Of a stretch of 64,000 bases of DNA, positions 1-8,093 are shown piece by piece. Both the position numbers and the translations under genes were made by a program. Under the pieces are notes generated by a model. It worked only from the letters and a program-made list of their open reading frames with translations. It did no database searches and was not told where the DNA came from. The stretch spans positions 243,567-307,566 of the forward strand of contig JAOABQ010000070.1 in assembly GCA_026418275.1 (NCBI GenBank). Reading direction: 5' to 3'. Source of the DNA: Clostridia bacterium (lineage in GTDB: Bacteria > Bacillota > Clostridia > Acetivibrionales > DSM-2933). How positions within the stretch are numbered: position 1 is the first letter of the stretch; every line of letters starts with the position of its first letter.

Positions 1-1
1 T

Positions 2-1675
2 AGAAAACCCTTTTTTGCCGGCACCTACTTTCCCAAGAAAAATCAAATGGGGATGCCCGGATTTATAAAGATTTTAGGTATTATCCACGATATGTGGAAG
101 AATGAAAAGGAAAAACTCATTGAAACCGGAAATCAAATTACGGATGCCATTAGCCGGGATATAGATGCTTATGATCAGGATCTATCCGATGATTTGATCA
201 GGGAATCCTTCTATGACTTCAAACATGATTTTGACAGCACCTACGGAGGATTTGGAGGCGCACCGAAATTTCCTACCCCCCACAATCTATATTTTCTTCT
301 TAGGTATTGGTATAAAACAAAAGACCCCTCCGCCCTTGAAATCGTCGAAAAAACCCTGGACGCAATGCACCGGGGTGGAATATACGATCATATCGGCTTT
401 GGGTTTAGCAGGTATTCAACCGATAAAAAGTGGTTGGTTCCCCACTTTGAAAAAATGCTTTATGATAACGCGCTTTTAGCCATTGCATACCTGGAAGCAT
501 ACCAGGCAACCCGGAAACAAAAATATGCCGATATTGCAAAGCAGATTTTCACGTATGTTTTAAGGGATATGACCTCCCCGGATGGCGGATTCTACTCCGC
601 AGAGGACGCAGACTCGGAAGGTGAGGAGGGAAAATTCTATGTATGGACTCTTGATGAAGTGAAGGAAGTCTTAGGCCAAGACGCCGGTGAAAAGTTTTGC
701 AAATACTATGACATCACAAAAAAGGGTAATTTTGAAGGCCATAGCATTCCAAACCTGATCCAAAATAGTATTCCTGAAGAAGAAAGGGACTACATTGATA
801 ATCTCAGGAAAGCACTCTTTTTACACAGAGAAAAACGAATTCATCCCTATAAGGATGATAAAATTTTAACCTCTTGGAACGGGCTCATGATTGCTGCGTT
901 AGCGATTGGAGGCAAGGTGCTGCAAGAAAATAAATATATTGAAGCTGCAAATAAGGCAGTCCAATTCGTTTTTTCCAACCTAATCCGTGAAGACGGACGT
1001 TTGCTTGCACGGTACCGTGACGGTGAAGCTGCATACCCGGGCTATGTGGATGATTATGCCTTTCTTACCTGGGGGCTGATTGAACTTTACGAATGCACCT
1101 ATAAGCCCGAATATCTCCAATCCGCCCTAAATTTAAATGATGATATGATTAATTATTTCTGGGATGAGAAAAACGGCGGCCTGTTTTTATACGGAAGTGA
1201 CAGTGAACAGCTGATCATCCGGCCAAAGGAAGTCTATGATGGAGCGACCCCTTCCGGAAATTCTGTCGCAACACTTAATTTCTTGAGGCTTGCCCGTTTG
1301 ACCGGAAAACATACTTTGGAGGAAAAAGCAGACCGTCAGTTTAAAACCTTCGGGCTTTACCTTGAAAGGGCTTCCCGTGGCCAAGCCTACCTTCTTACCG
1401 CATTTATGCTGGCAAGAACCGGCTCAAAGGAAGTTGTAGTGGTAGGTAAGGACCGTTCGGAGGCTTCTCCCATGCTGGAAATCATCAACCGGGATTTTAG
1501 GCCTTTTACCCATTCCATGTTTTATTCCGATCATCACAGAGAATTGAAAAATATAGCTCCCTTCATTGAGAATTATAAGGTTATTGACGGTAAACCAACC
1601 GCATATATCTGTGAAAACTTTGCTTGTCAATCTCCCATTACGGATGTTGGCCATCTAAAAGAAATGCTGCATTAG
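2..1675 (+). CDS. YyaL/DUF255 thioredoxin-like protein, 5' partial
   Basis: The reading frame is open from base 2, so the gene began before the window; the first ATG (47) is internal. The first visible residues (RKPFFAGTYFP) match the end of the thioredoxin-like N-terminal domain of the YyaL/spermatogenesis-associated-20 family (COG1331). The rest is the alpha/alpha barrel typical of that family, with motifs GGFGGAPKFP, WLVPHFEKMLYDNA, GGFYSAEDADSEGEEGKFYVW-like sequence and ILTSWNGLMI. The protein is expected to be cytoplasmic; the biochemical role of the family is not settled. A strong terminator follows 17 nt after the stop, so this ends a transcription unit. The family call is secure; the substrate is unknown. 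Confidence 0.9.
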   Translation, partial: RKPFFAGTYFPKKNQMGMPGFIKILGIIHDMWKNEKEKLIETGNQITDAISRDIDAYDQDLSDDLIRESFYDFKHDFDSTYGGFGGAPKFPTPHNLYFLLRYWYKTKDPSALEIVEKTLDAMHRGGIYDHIGFGFSRYSTDKKWLVPHFEKMLYDNALLAIAYLEAYQATRKQKYADIAKQIFTYVLRDMTSPDGGFYSAEDADSEGEEGKFYVWTLDEVKEVLGQDAGEKFCKYYDITKKGNFEGHSIPNLIQNSIPEEERDYIDNLRKALFLHREKRIHPYKDDKILTSWNGLMIAALAIGGKVLQENKYIEAANKAVQFVFSNLIREDGRLLARYRDGEAAYPGYVDDYAFLTWGLIELYECTYKPEYLQSALNLNDDMINYFWDEKNGGLFLYGSDSEQLIIRPKEVYDGATPSGNSVATLNFLRLARLTGKHTLEEKADRQFKTFGLYLERASRGQAYLLTAFMLARTGSKEVVVVGKDRSEASPMLEIINRDFRPFTHSMFYSDHHRELKNIAPFIENYKVIDGKPTAYICENFACQSPITDVGHLKEMLH

Positions 1676-1691
1676 AAAATACGATTCCGGT

Positions 1692-1724
1692 AAGGGAAGC
1701 AGCAGAATTGCCGCTTCCCTTTTA
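1692..1724 (+). terminator. Intrinsic terminator of the YyaL gene
   Basis: AAGGGAAGC and GCTTCCCTT form a 9-bp stem around a 12-nt loop, and a T run follows immediately. It lies just after the stop at 1675. Confidence 0.8.
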
Positions 1725-1770
1725 TCATGAGTTTCATCGAGTGCTGGTTACTATTCATATTGTATATTCC

Positions 1771-2064
1771 ATGAAAACAAGTCCTCACAAACTAAGCCTT
1801 TTCCAGTCTCGATCACTTAAAAAGTCATACTTATTTATGACCGTTCAACGCCGTTTTCATGACTCTGCGATTCCTTTAAGCAGCTCTCCCATAGTTTTTA
1901 CAAGTGTGCTGCGCTACTACCTGGTAAGTTTTCCGGTTTTCATATTTATGGGGGTTCTGAGCAGTAAAAATAAGATTGCGGAATACATATTTACGGTACT
2001 GCTTTTTGGTTTTAACGTGTTATATATCATAGGCTTTATCAACAACTATTTCTTTGTGGTATAA
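1771..2064 (+). CDS. Doubtful small membrane ORF
   Basis: An open frame of 97 codons begins MKTSPHKL and ends in two hydrophobic stretches (YYLVSFPVFIFMGVL and AEYIFTVLLFGFNVLYIIGF). No Shine-Dalgarno sequence precedes the ATG, and it sits between the YyaL terminator and the next gene. It may be a decayed membrane-protein remnant or chance. I do not recognise a family. Confidence 0.2.
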   Translation: MKTSPHKLSLFQSRSLKKSYLFMTVQRRFHDSAIPLSSSPIVFTSVLRYYLVSFPVFIFMGVLSSKNKIAEYIFTVLLFGFNVLYIIGFINNYFFVV

Positions 2065-2164
2065 GCCTCAATTGCTAAATTTTCCAGTATATTCTCCCCT
2101 AAACAGCATAGATAATAGATAGAAGGTAATTTAATAAAAGGTTTCATAAAAGGAGGCTTTCCCG

Positions 2165-2992
2165 CTGAAAACTCATTTTCTGGTCCGGCTTGTAAAAAAT
2201 ATTTATAAACGGTATGAAGAGGATAACGTTACCGCTTTAGGTGCAGAAATGACGTTTAACTTTATTTTAGCCTTTTTTCCCTTTATTGCGTTTCTTCTTA
2301 CGCTGATTAGCTATCTGCCCATTACCGGGGAATTCGTTTTATATGATCTTTCAAAGGTACTCCCCACCGAAACCTATAAAATGGTGCTCGACATTACAGG
2401 TCAGATCATGTCAAGCCGGAGCACAACACTTCTTTCCTTCGGTATGCTCGTTACTCTCTGGGTTGCCTCCAACGGGATCTCTGCGATCATATCAGGATTA
2501 AATAAAGCATACGATCAAAAGGAAACGCGTCCCTTTTGGAAAGTTAAATTGATTTCCTTTTTCTTCACCCTGGCCATTGCCATGATGATTATATTCTCTT
2601 TCACAACCATCGTTTTCGGTAGGCTTATCGGTGAATACTTTTTTAACTACATAGGCTTTTCTGCCTTTTTTACATCCATTTGGAATTATCTGCGCTACCT
2701 GATTACCCTGCTTGGCATGTTCCTGGTGTTTTTAACACTCTATCATTACATTCCTAACCGCCGTCTAACCTTTAAGGAAGTGATACCCGGTGCCCTCTTT
2801 TGCACCATAGGCTGGATCATTACTTCCATTTTATTTTCCTTCTATGTAAATAATTTCGGAAACTTTTCGGTAACTTACGGGAGCATCGGGGGTGCCATCG
2901 TTCTCCTCTTATGGCTGAATTGGAGCAGTATTATCATTCTCCTTGGGGGAGAATTGAATGCAACCTTAAAGTTTGACCGGCATAAGACATAA
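2165..2992 (+). CDS. YihY/BrkB-family inner membrane protein
   Basis: A multi-pass membrane protein of about 275 residues with the YihY/virulence-factor-BrkB pattern: N-terminal RYEEDNVTALGAEMTFNFI, then about six hydrophobic spans, the YHYIPNRR loop and a C-terminal GSIGGAIVLLLWLNW segment. The first ATG (2249) would cut off the conserved N-terminus (LVKNIYKRYEEDNVTALGAE). The frame extends upstream to a CTG at 2165 that lies 8 nt after AGGAGG (2151-2156), so I take CTG as the start. Function is unknown, and the old name RNase BN was withdrawn for this family. It converges on the next operon with only 16 nt between stops. Confidence 0.85.
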   Translation: MKTHFLVRLVKNIYKRYEEDNVTALGAEMTFNFILAFFPFIAFLLTLISYLPITGEFVLYDLSKVLPTETYKMVLDITGQIMSSRSTTLLSFGMLVTLWVASNGISAIISGLNKAYDQKETRPFWKVKLISFFFTLAIAMMIIFSFTTIVFGRLIGEYFFNYIGFSAFFTSIWNYLRYLITLLGMFLVFLTLYHYIPNRRLTFKEVIPGALFCTIGWIITSILFSFYVNNFGNFSVTYGSIGGAIVLLLWLNWSSIIILLGGELNATLKFDRHKT

Positions 2993-3008
2993 ATATAACT
3001 GATTAAGC

Positions 3009-3806
3009 TTAAGAGCCTGTGCCGGAATAACTATTGACTCCTTTACACCAAACGAAATAAGCCAAGGCAAAAAACAATATGCCAATAATGGGAGATAAAA
3101 ACACGACAAAACTGATCTCACTTGGCCTTAAAAAGATCTGCGAAGGATAATAGGCAATAAATCCTACCGGTAATACATATGTAAAAATAACCCTAAAAAA
3201 CTTGTTGAATATGGTTATGGGGTATCTTGCATAATCCCTGAACCGGTTAATAAATATTAAAAAGGATTGGGAATTCAATATCCAAAAACCCGTTGCTCCT
3301 GTCATTACCGTAAGTGAAATCATACTCAAGGAAGAGCTAAACAGGGTTAAAAGTAAAAGGGCGATTTTGTAAGCACTCCAGGTGATACCGATCTTTACCG
3401 ATGCATATATGAGTGCTCCAATGCCGATGACAAGCTGACTTAACCCCTTTAAGTCCAGGATCTCCGACATATAATAAAACATCATGTTTAACGGTTTAAA
3501 ATAGTACTTTAAAAAAGTTCCCCTGATCAAATGATCCTTAAGATACCATATATGGTCGAAAAAAAGCTGCAAGGGTATAAGGGATAAAAGCGAATATCCG
3601 TAAATAAATATCAACTCATCAAAGCTCCAGCCCTTTATCTGGGATATGGAATGAAACAAAACCCAGAAAGAAAAAACTCCCAGCAAATTGGAAAATATCA
3701 TTCCCATGCTGCCGATATAAAAATCAGCCCGGTACTGCATCTTCACCTTGATATATTGTGATGCGATCATAAAATAAATTCTTATATAATAACGTAGCGT
3801 TTTCAT
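3009..3806 (-). CDS. ABC-2 type permease subunit (COG3694-like)
   Basis: About 265 residues with six hydrophobic spans, beginning MKTLRYYIRIYFMIASQYIK, a start typical of the ABC2_membrane_6 family that pairs with a second permease and a COG4586-type ATPase. An AGGA-type site (GGAGGATAGG) precedes the ATG. It is the last gene of a three-gene operon, 2 nt after the second permease. Substrate unknown; related clusters are called multidrug or peptide exporters without experimental proof. Confidence 0.85.
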   Translation of the reverse strand: MKTLRYYIRIYFMIASQYIKVKMQYRADFYIGSMGMIFSNLLGVFSFWVLFHSISQIKGWSFDELIFIYGYSLLSLIPLQLFFDHIWYLKDHLIRGTFLKYYFKPLNMMFYYMSEILDLKGLSQLVIGIGALIYASVKIGITWSAYKIALLLLTLFSSSLSMISLTVMTGATGFWILNSQSFLIFINRFRDYARYPITIFNKFFRVIFTYVLPVGFIAYYPSQIFLRPSEISFVVFLSPIIGILFFALAYFVWCKGVNSYSGTGS

Positions 3807-3808
3807 TC

Positions 3809-4603
3809 CTATCCTCCATTTACCGTAATAACTTTAATGGCTTTCCGGTAGAAAAGCTGGCATATGGCAAAAAGCGCCAAAACCCAAAATCCCTGTATTG
3901 CAAGAAGTCCCATATAATCCATAAGCTCTAACCCTTTTGCGGTCACCATGGTAAGAGGGACATTGTAGACAGCTTGGAACGGGAGGAGCATAGCGATTTC
4001 CTTCAGTATGGGAGGAAAAAAGTTTACCGGAATAACCGCACCTGAAAAGAACAAGACAGTCATTTCCTTAGTGGCACTAATCCCCCAAATGGATTCGGTA
4101 TAAAAAGAAATAAGTCCAACAAAGTAATCAAATTGGAAGGAAATAAAGAAAGCCAGTAAAACAGAAATAAAAAAGAATGCAAGATTGATCCCTACGGGTA
4201 TTTTTGCCTGAAGTACAAATAGAATCACCAAAAGGGAAGGCACAACGATAATAATAAAATTGACAATCATAACTCCAAGTTTGTCAAAAAGATACCGGAT
4301 TTGCAAGTCTATAGGCTTAATTAGATCCATCACAATATTCCCGTTAATAACATTGCTTGAAATATCCCACTCGGTCCAAGTCAAAAACAAGCTGTAAAGA
4401 GATGTTGCCAAAGTAAGGTATACAATAACCTGGTTAAAGTCCATGCCGTTCATCACTTCGCCGCTGTTTTCAAAAATAGCTTTCCATAAAAAATAAATGA
4501 TGGCAATATACAAAATATTACCCGCCGCAGTAAAATAAAAGTGAGCTCTATACACAGCACTGGCCATAAAACTGCTTTTAATAAAAATCAAATATCTTCT
4601 CAC
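3809..4603 (-). CDS. ABC-2 type permease subunit (COG4587-like)
   Basis: A 264-residue protein with six membrane spans (MRRYLIFIKSSFMASAVYRA start). Its GTG start overlaps the TGA of the ATPase gene by 4 nt (GTGA), implying translational coupling. It is expected to form a heterodimeric channel with the neighbouring permease. Confidence 0.85.
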   Translation of the reverse strand: MRRYLIFIKSSFMASAVYRAHFYFTAAGNILYIAIIYFLWKAIFENSGEVMNGMDFNQVIVYLTLATSLYSLFLTWTEWDISSNVINGNIVMDLIKPIDLQIRYLFDKLGVMIVNFIIIVVPSLLVILFVLQAKIPVGINLAFFFISVLLAFFISFQFDYFVGLISFYTESIWGISATKEMTVLFFSGAVIPVNFFPPILKEIAMLLPFQAVYNVPLTMVTAKGLELMDYMGLLAIQGFWVLALFAICQLFYRKAIKVITVNGG

Positions 4604-5610
4604 TTTAATTCTCCTTCATATATTTTTCGAATTACATTCTCTGTCTGAATTTCTTCAACTTTAATATCTTTTATAGAATACTCTCGCATCATAAAGCTTA
4701 AAACATCAAGGAGTTTGACCTCATCCTGATTTATGGTAACCGCAACCCATCCCTCATCCTGTTTTTCAACCGTAATCGGGCTTTTACACCGGAAAGCCTC
4801 ATTAATCTTACTTTCCAGCCCTTTATGCTCCTTACCCAGATCAGCCTTTAATGTCCGGTATGACCCGAAAAGCCGGTTAATCTTTTGAATATCGCCGTCA
4901 TAAATGGTAGTGCCCTTATCGATAATGACAATCCGTTTGGCTAAAGCCTCAATATCACTTATATCATGGGTGGTTAAAATAATGGTGGTTTTTTTCCTTT
5001 CATTGAGATCCTTTATGACTTCCCTTATCTTGCTTTTGATGGAAATATCCAAACCAATGGTTGGTTCATCCAAAAATATTATCTTCGGGTTATGCAAAAA
5101 GGATGCCAGAATATCGCAGAGCATACGTTGACCTAAAGAGAGAAATCTTACCGGAGTTGAAAATAATGACTTGATATTTACAAGTTCATCAAAGGTCTCC
5201 ATATTTTCTTCGTATACCTTTTTATCCAAACAGTAAATTTCCTTAAGAATTTTAAATGACTCAATTACAGGCAGTTCCCACCAGAGCTGAGTTCTCTGTC
5301 CGAAGACCACTCCAATATTCTGCGCGTTTTTTTTCCTGTTTTTATAAGGGACATTACCGTTTACAAGAATTTTGCCGCTTGTCGGTTCCAAGACCCCGGT
5401 CATCATTTTAATGGTTGTGGATTTCCCAGCCCCATTAGGGCCCAGAAAACCTACAATCTCTCCCTTTTCCAGTTTCATGGAGATCCCGTCTACCGCTTTA
5501 ACCAATCTAAAATCCTTGGAAAAAAGGTCCTTCATTGCCCCAATAAGCCCTTCTCTCCTATTGAGCACCTTAAAGTGCTTACACAAATTTTCAATTTCAA
5601 TAATATCCAT
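4600..5610 (-). CDS. ABC transporter ATP-binding protein (COG4586-like)
   Basis: The nucleotide-binding subunit of the exporter. It has Walker A GPNGAGKST, a signature LSLGQRM that is degenerate relative to LSGGQ (usual for this subfamily), Walker B IIFLDEP and the H-loop TTHD. A C-terminal domain of about 90 residues follows the NBD. A longer TTG-started frame exists, but GAGG lies 8 nt before ATG 5610 (MDIIEIENL), which I choose. It is the first gene of the operon. Confidence 0.88.
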   Translation of the reverse strand: MDIIEIENLCKHFKVLNRREGLIGAMKDLFSKDFRLVKAVDGISMKLEKGEIVGFLGPNGAGKSTTIKMMTGVLEPTSGKILVNGNVPYKNRKKNAQNIGVVFGQRTQLWWELPVIESFKILKEIYCLDKKVYEENMETFDELVNIKSLFSTPVRFLSLGQRMLCDILASFLHNPKIIFLDEPTIGLDISIKSKIREVIKDLNERKKTTIILTTHDISDIEALAKRIVIIDKGTTIYDGDIQKINRLFGSYRTLKADLGKEHKGLESKINEAFRCKSPITVEKQDEGWVAVTINQDEVKLLDVLSFMMREYSIKDIKVEEIQTENVIRKIYEGELK

Positions 5611-5731
5611 TTCGGTAACCTCACACAATTGACCTTATTTACAACAACATAAATGATAATTTTTCCTATTTTAACAGCAAAGTAATACATCGTCAATTGA
5701 AAAACAACATAAGTTTATAGATTTTACAAAA

Positions 5732-5770
5732 TAAAAAGTTCCGTAACATTAAAATTAATGCTCCGGAACT
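5732..5770 (-). terminator. Intrinsic terminator after the YoaP-like gene
   Basis: AGTTCCG and CGGAACT form the stem, and on the minus strand it is followed by TTTTTATTTTG. It is 26 nt past the acetyltransferase stop. Confidence 0.7.
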
Positions 5771-5795
5771 CACTGATTTCATAGATAAGCATAAT

Positions 5796-6554
5796 TTATC
5801 TCACCTTAGCTAAAAGCGACTCTAGCTTGCTTCTGGTTAAAATTTCGTGGGTTACAAACTTCCCATGATAGAAAACACTATAGTTTGCAAAAGGTACAGG
5901 CAAGTTTTGTGCCTCTTCCTTTGTCTTTATATTGATTGCCTTCAGCGGAATCCGGTGGTCCTCAGCGAACCTTTTTGCTTCTTCAATATAGAGGCAGGTG
6001 TAAGGGCATTGTGCAGTGTAGTAAACGGTTAATCCCTCTTTATTCTCACATTGAGCTTTTTTAGCGCAATCCTTGATCAAGGGCATGGGCGCATCCTTAA
6101 ACTTTTTTACCAAAAGCTCAAAGTAAGGAGATGCAGCATCACAAACTTCAAATCCCCTTTGTATAAAAAAACGCTTATCGGATAAAAAGGGTTTTTTACT
6201 CTTACCTACCAGTACAACAATACCATTTTTATTTTTTGCATCTTTCACACACTCTTCAAATAATGCATTTCCATAACCTTTTCCCTTAAAACTTCCGGAA
6301 ACCCAAAAACAGCTTATAAACAAATACCCAGGTGCTTCAATTGGACACCATGCATTTTCGGAAGGAACATATTCGATAAAAACCTTTCCCCGGACATTGA
6401 GTTTCTTAAAGACATGGCCGTCATTAAAGCGCTCTTTTAACCATTCCTTTTTCCTTTGTACACCTTCCTCACTCTTCTTATCCGCTAAGGCACAGCAAAG
6501 GTGTTCCGAATCGATATTAGCTAAATCCAACGTGATAATATCCATTTTTTCCAT
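5796..6554 (-). CDS. YoaP-like GNAT acetyltransferase
   Basis: About 252 residues. The N-terminal GNAT fold shows the acetyl-CoA loop region GSFKGKGYGNALFEEC, and the C-terminal third (VYYTAQCPYTCLYIEE...) matches the YoaP-type domain with its CPYTC pair of cysteines. Start chosen at ATG 6554 (MEKMDIITL) with GGGGAG 7 nt upstream; the longer frame to 6596 lacks a site. It is a single gene with its own terminator. Substrate not identified. Confidence 0.85.
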   Translation of the reverse strand: MEKMDIITLDLANIDSEHLCCALADKKSEEGVQRKKEWLKERFNDGHVFKKLNVRGKVFIEYVPSENAWCPIEAPGYLFISCFWVSGSFKGKGYGNALFEECVKDAKNKNGIVVLVGKSKKPFLSDKRFFIQRGFEVCDAASPYFELLVKKFKDAPMPLIKDCAKKAQCENKEGLTVYYTAQCPYTCLYIEEAKRFAEDHRIPLKAINIKTKEEAQNLPVPFANYSVFYHGKFVTHEILTRSKLESLLAKVR

Positions 6555-6759
6555 TATGGTCTCCCCTTTCCAGCTTATAGGAACAATATAGCACAATAAC
6601 CCTGACAGCGCTATGTCATATTTTGTTGTAAGTTTAACACTATAGATAACGCATAATAATTTTTGTTTATATGTGCTAAATACTTAAATTAAAATTTCCC
6701 ACTTAGTAATCCGCCCATAAAAAAACTCCGGGGCAAATGTTCATATGCGCCAACATAAG

Positions 6760-6935
6760 CTATATGTCATCTGACGGAGTGAAAGTCTCTGTGACTTTGG
6801 AGTCAGCAGGGACAGTGACAGTTGTGGCTGACTCTCCACTAAATGCAAAAAGACTGAAATTCCCTTCAAAGAGGATATTTCAGCCTTTTTCCATACCCGA
6901 CAACCCGAAACCTGCAGAGAAGTCACCTGAGATAT
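6760..6935 (-). pseudogene. Possible decayed coding remnant
   Basis: One minus frame reads coherently as ISGDFSAGFGLSG, is broken by an in-frame TGA, and then continues as GNFSLFAFSGESATTVTVP...TFTPSDDI before TAG, the pattern of a beta-strand-rich secreted protein. No start or ribosome-binding site is visible. The family is not recognised. This is the only structure I see in the gene-free stretch 6597-7084. Confidence 0.3.
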
Positions 6936-7084
6936 AAAAAACCCCTGCTTGTAAATGTTCATCATTAGCGATTTGTTTTTACAAGCACCAACCAAATTAA
7001 GTAAAATGAATTACAGTAAATTCCACAACTAAAGGCTAAAATGTAAAATGTACCCCATAGGAGAATTTAAAAATCCTCCAAACC

Positions 7085-7410
7085 TTGGTGGTTTCATATT
7101 ACAACCAATATGATGCAAAGACACAAACTGTTAAGGGTATGCAGTTTTATGAGATTTATAATACGAATAACGAATTAGTTAATAAACGCCTCCTTGATAT
7201 CATTTCTCACTGGTTGACCGTAATGCTTTTGAAGAAATGGCTAAAAACAGCAGCTTGGTTGTTGAAAATGTGTTTGGTGACTATAATTATTCCCCGTATT
7301 CCGAGGACAGTATGTTTATGAATTTTGTGTTAAAAAAAGATAAAAAAAAGATGATAGCTTGTGACTTTAAATTAATATTGACAATTATGCCCAAATGTCG
7401 TACAATATGA
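7085..7410 (+). pseudogene. Frameshifted C-terminal piece of a class I methyltransferase
   Basis: Frame 2 reads VVSYYNQYDAKTQTVKGMQF then YEIYNTNNELVNKRLLDI. After a shift near 7200-7215 another frame continues DRNAFEEMAKNSSLVVEN then VFGDYNYSPYSEDSMFMNFV and stops at TGA 7408-7410. Together these resemble the C-terminal third of SAM-dependent methyltransferases common in Clostridia; the SAM-binding half is absent. The gene is dead by both truncation and frameshift. Its stop codon lies inside the palindromic operator of the downstream TetR gene. Confidence 0.6.
7378..7406 (+). promoter_or_regulatory. Sigma-A promoter of the TetR-glycosyltransferase unit
   Basis: TTGACA (7378-7383), a 17-nt spacer and TACAAT (7401-7406), a near-perfect vegetative promoter 38 nt before the TetR start. 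Confidence 0.85.
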
Positions 7411-7428
7411 ATGAACGTTCATTCATAT
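7405..7428 (+). promoter_or_regulatory. Perfect palindromic TetR operator
   Basis: A 24-bp perfect palindrome whose half-site is ATATGAATGAAC, overlapping the -10 box and +1. The core GAATGAAC/GTTCATTC is a classical TetR-family operator layout. Its position predicts that the regulator at 7444-8070 represses its own operon. Confidence 0.85.
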
Positions 7429-7443
7429 TGAGAGGGGTGAAAC

Positions 7444-8070
7444 ATGTCTATACAAAGTGAAGAATTAAACAAAAAAATACTGGCAGGTTTTGATGAGAAA
7501 GTACCGGACAAAGGGACAAGGCAAATTCTTTTAAATGCCATAGATGTTTTTGCAAAGAAGGGATTAACTGGTACCAAAATCAAAGATATTGCCTTGAAGG
7601 CAGGGTTCAGCCAAGGATTTATCTATAACTACTTCAAGTCAAAAGAAGAGATTTTTGTACGAATTGTAGATATAGCTGCTGATGGAGCTGCAAGCATGGT
7701 AAAAAATGCGTCAGAACTTGATGGAACCCCATTCCAAAAAATATACTGGCTTACAGAGGCTCTTGTGTGTCCTAAAAGTATAGTAATGCATCATTGGAGA
7801 TTAATAATGCTCCAAGTTGCGACCTCAGATGCCGTACCTGAAGAAGCCAAGAGGATATCAAGCGAAAAAATGAAAAAACCTTTTGAACTTCTAATCCCAG
7901 TAATAATAGAAGGTCAAAATAAGGGTGATATAGTTAAAGAAGATCCCTTAATATTGGCGATAACATTCTTCTCATGTATACAGGGCTTAGGAATAACAAG
8001 GGTCCAGGGCGGAGCCGATATGCCTTTTCCATCGATAGATATGATATTGAGTTTTATGAAAAATAATTAA
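7444..8070 (+). CDS. TetR-family repressor
   Basis: 208 residues with an N-terminal TetR HTH (about residues 24-68: RQILLNAIDVFAKKGLTGTK, IALKAGFSQGFIYNYFKSKE) and an unassigned ligand-binding domain. GAGAGGGG precedes the ATG. It is followed after 23 nt by the glycosyltransferase gene, its probable regulated partner. The promoter and operator just upstream predict autorepression. Confidence 0.92.
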   Translation: MSIQSEELNKKILAGFDEKVPDKGTRQILLNAIDVFAKKGLTGTKIKDIALKAGFSQGFIYNYFKSKEEIFVRIVDIAADGAASMVKNASELDGTPFQKIYWLTEALVCPKSIVMHHWRLIMLQVATSDAVPEEAKRISSEKMKKPFELLIPVIIEGQNKGDIVKEDPLILAITFFSCIQGLGITRVQGGADMPFPSIDMILSFMKNN

Positions 8071-8093
8071 TTCATACCTAGGGGGAATTTAAT

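Noticed and set aside
213..479. 88-codon frame inside the YyaL gene
   Set aside because: Overlaps a strongly supported gene in another frame and has no start signal or recognisable pattern.
6741..6995. 84-codon minus frame starting MVGACKNKS
   Set aside because: Low-complexity composition unlike protein; a different frame of the same strand reads better as a decayed remnant.
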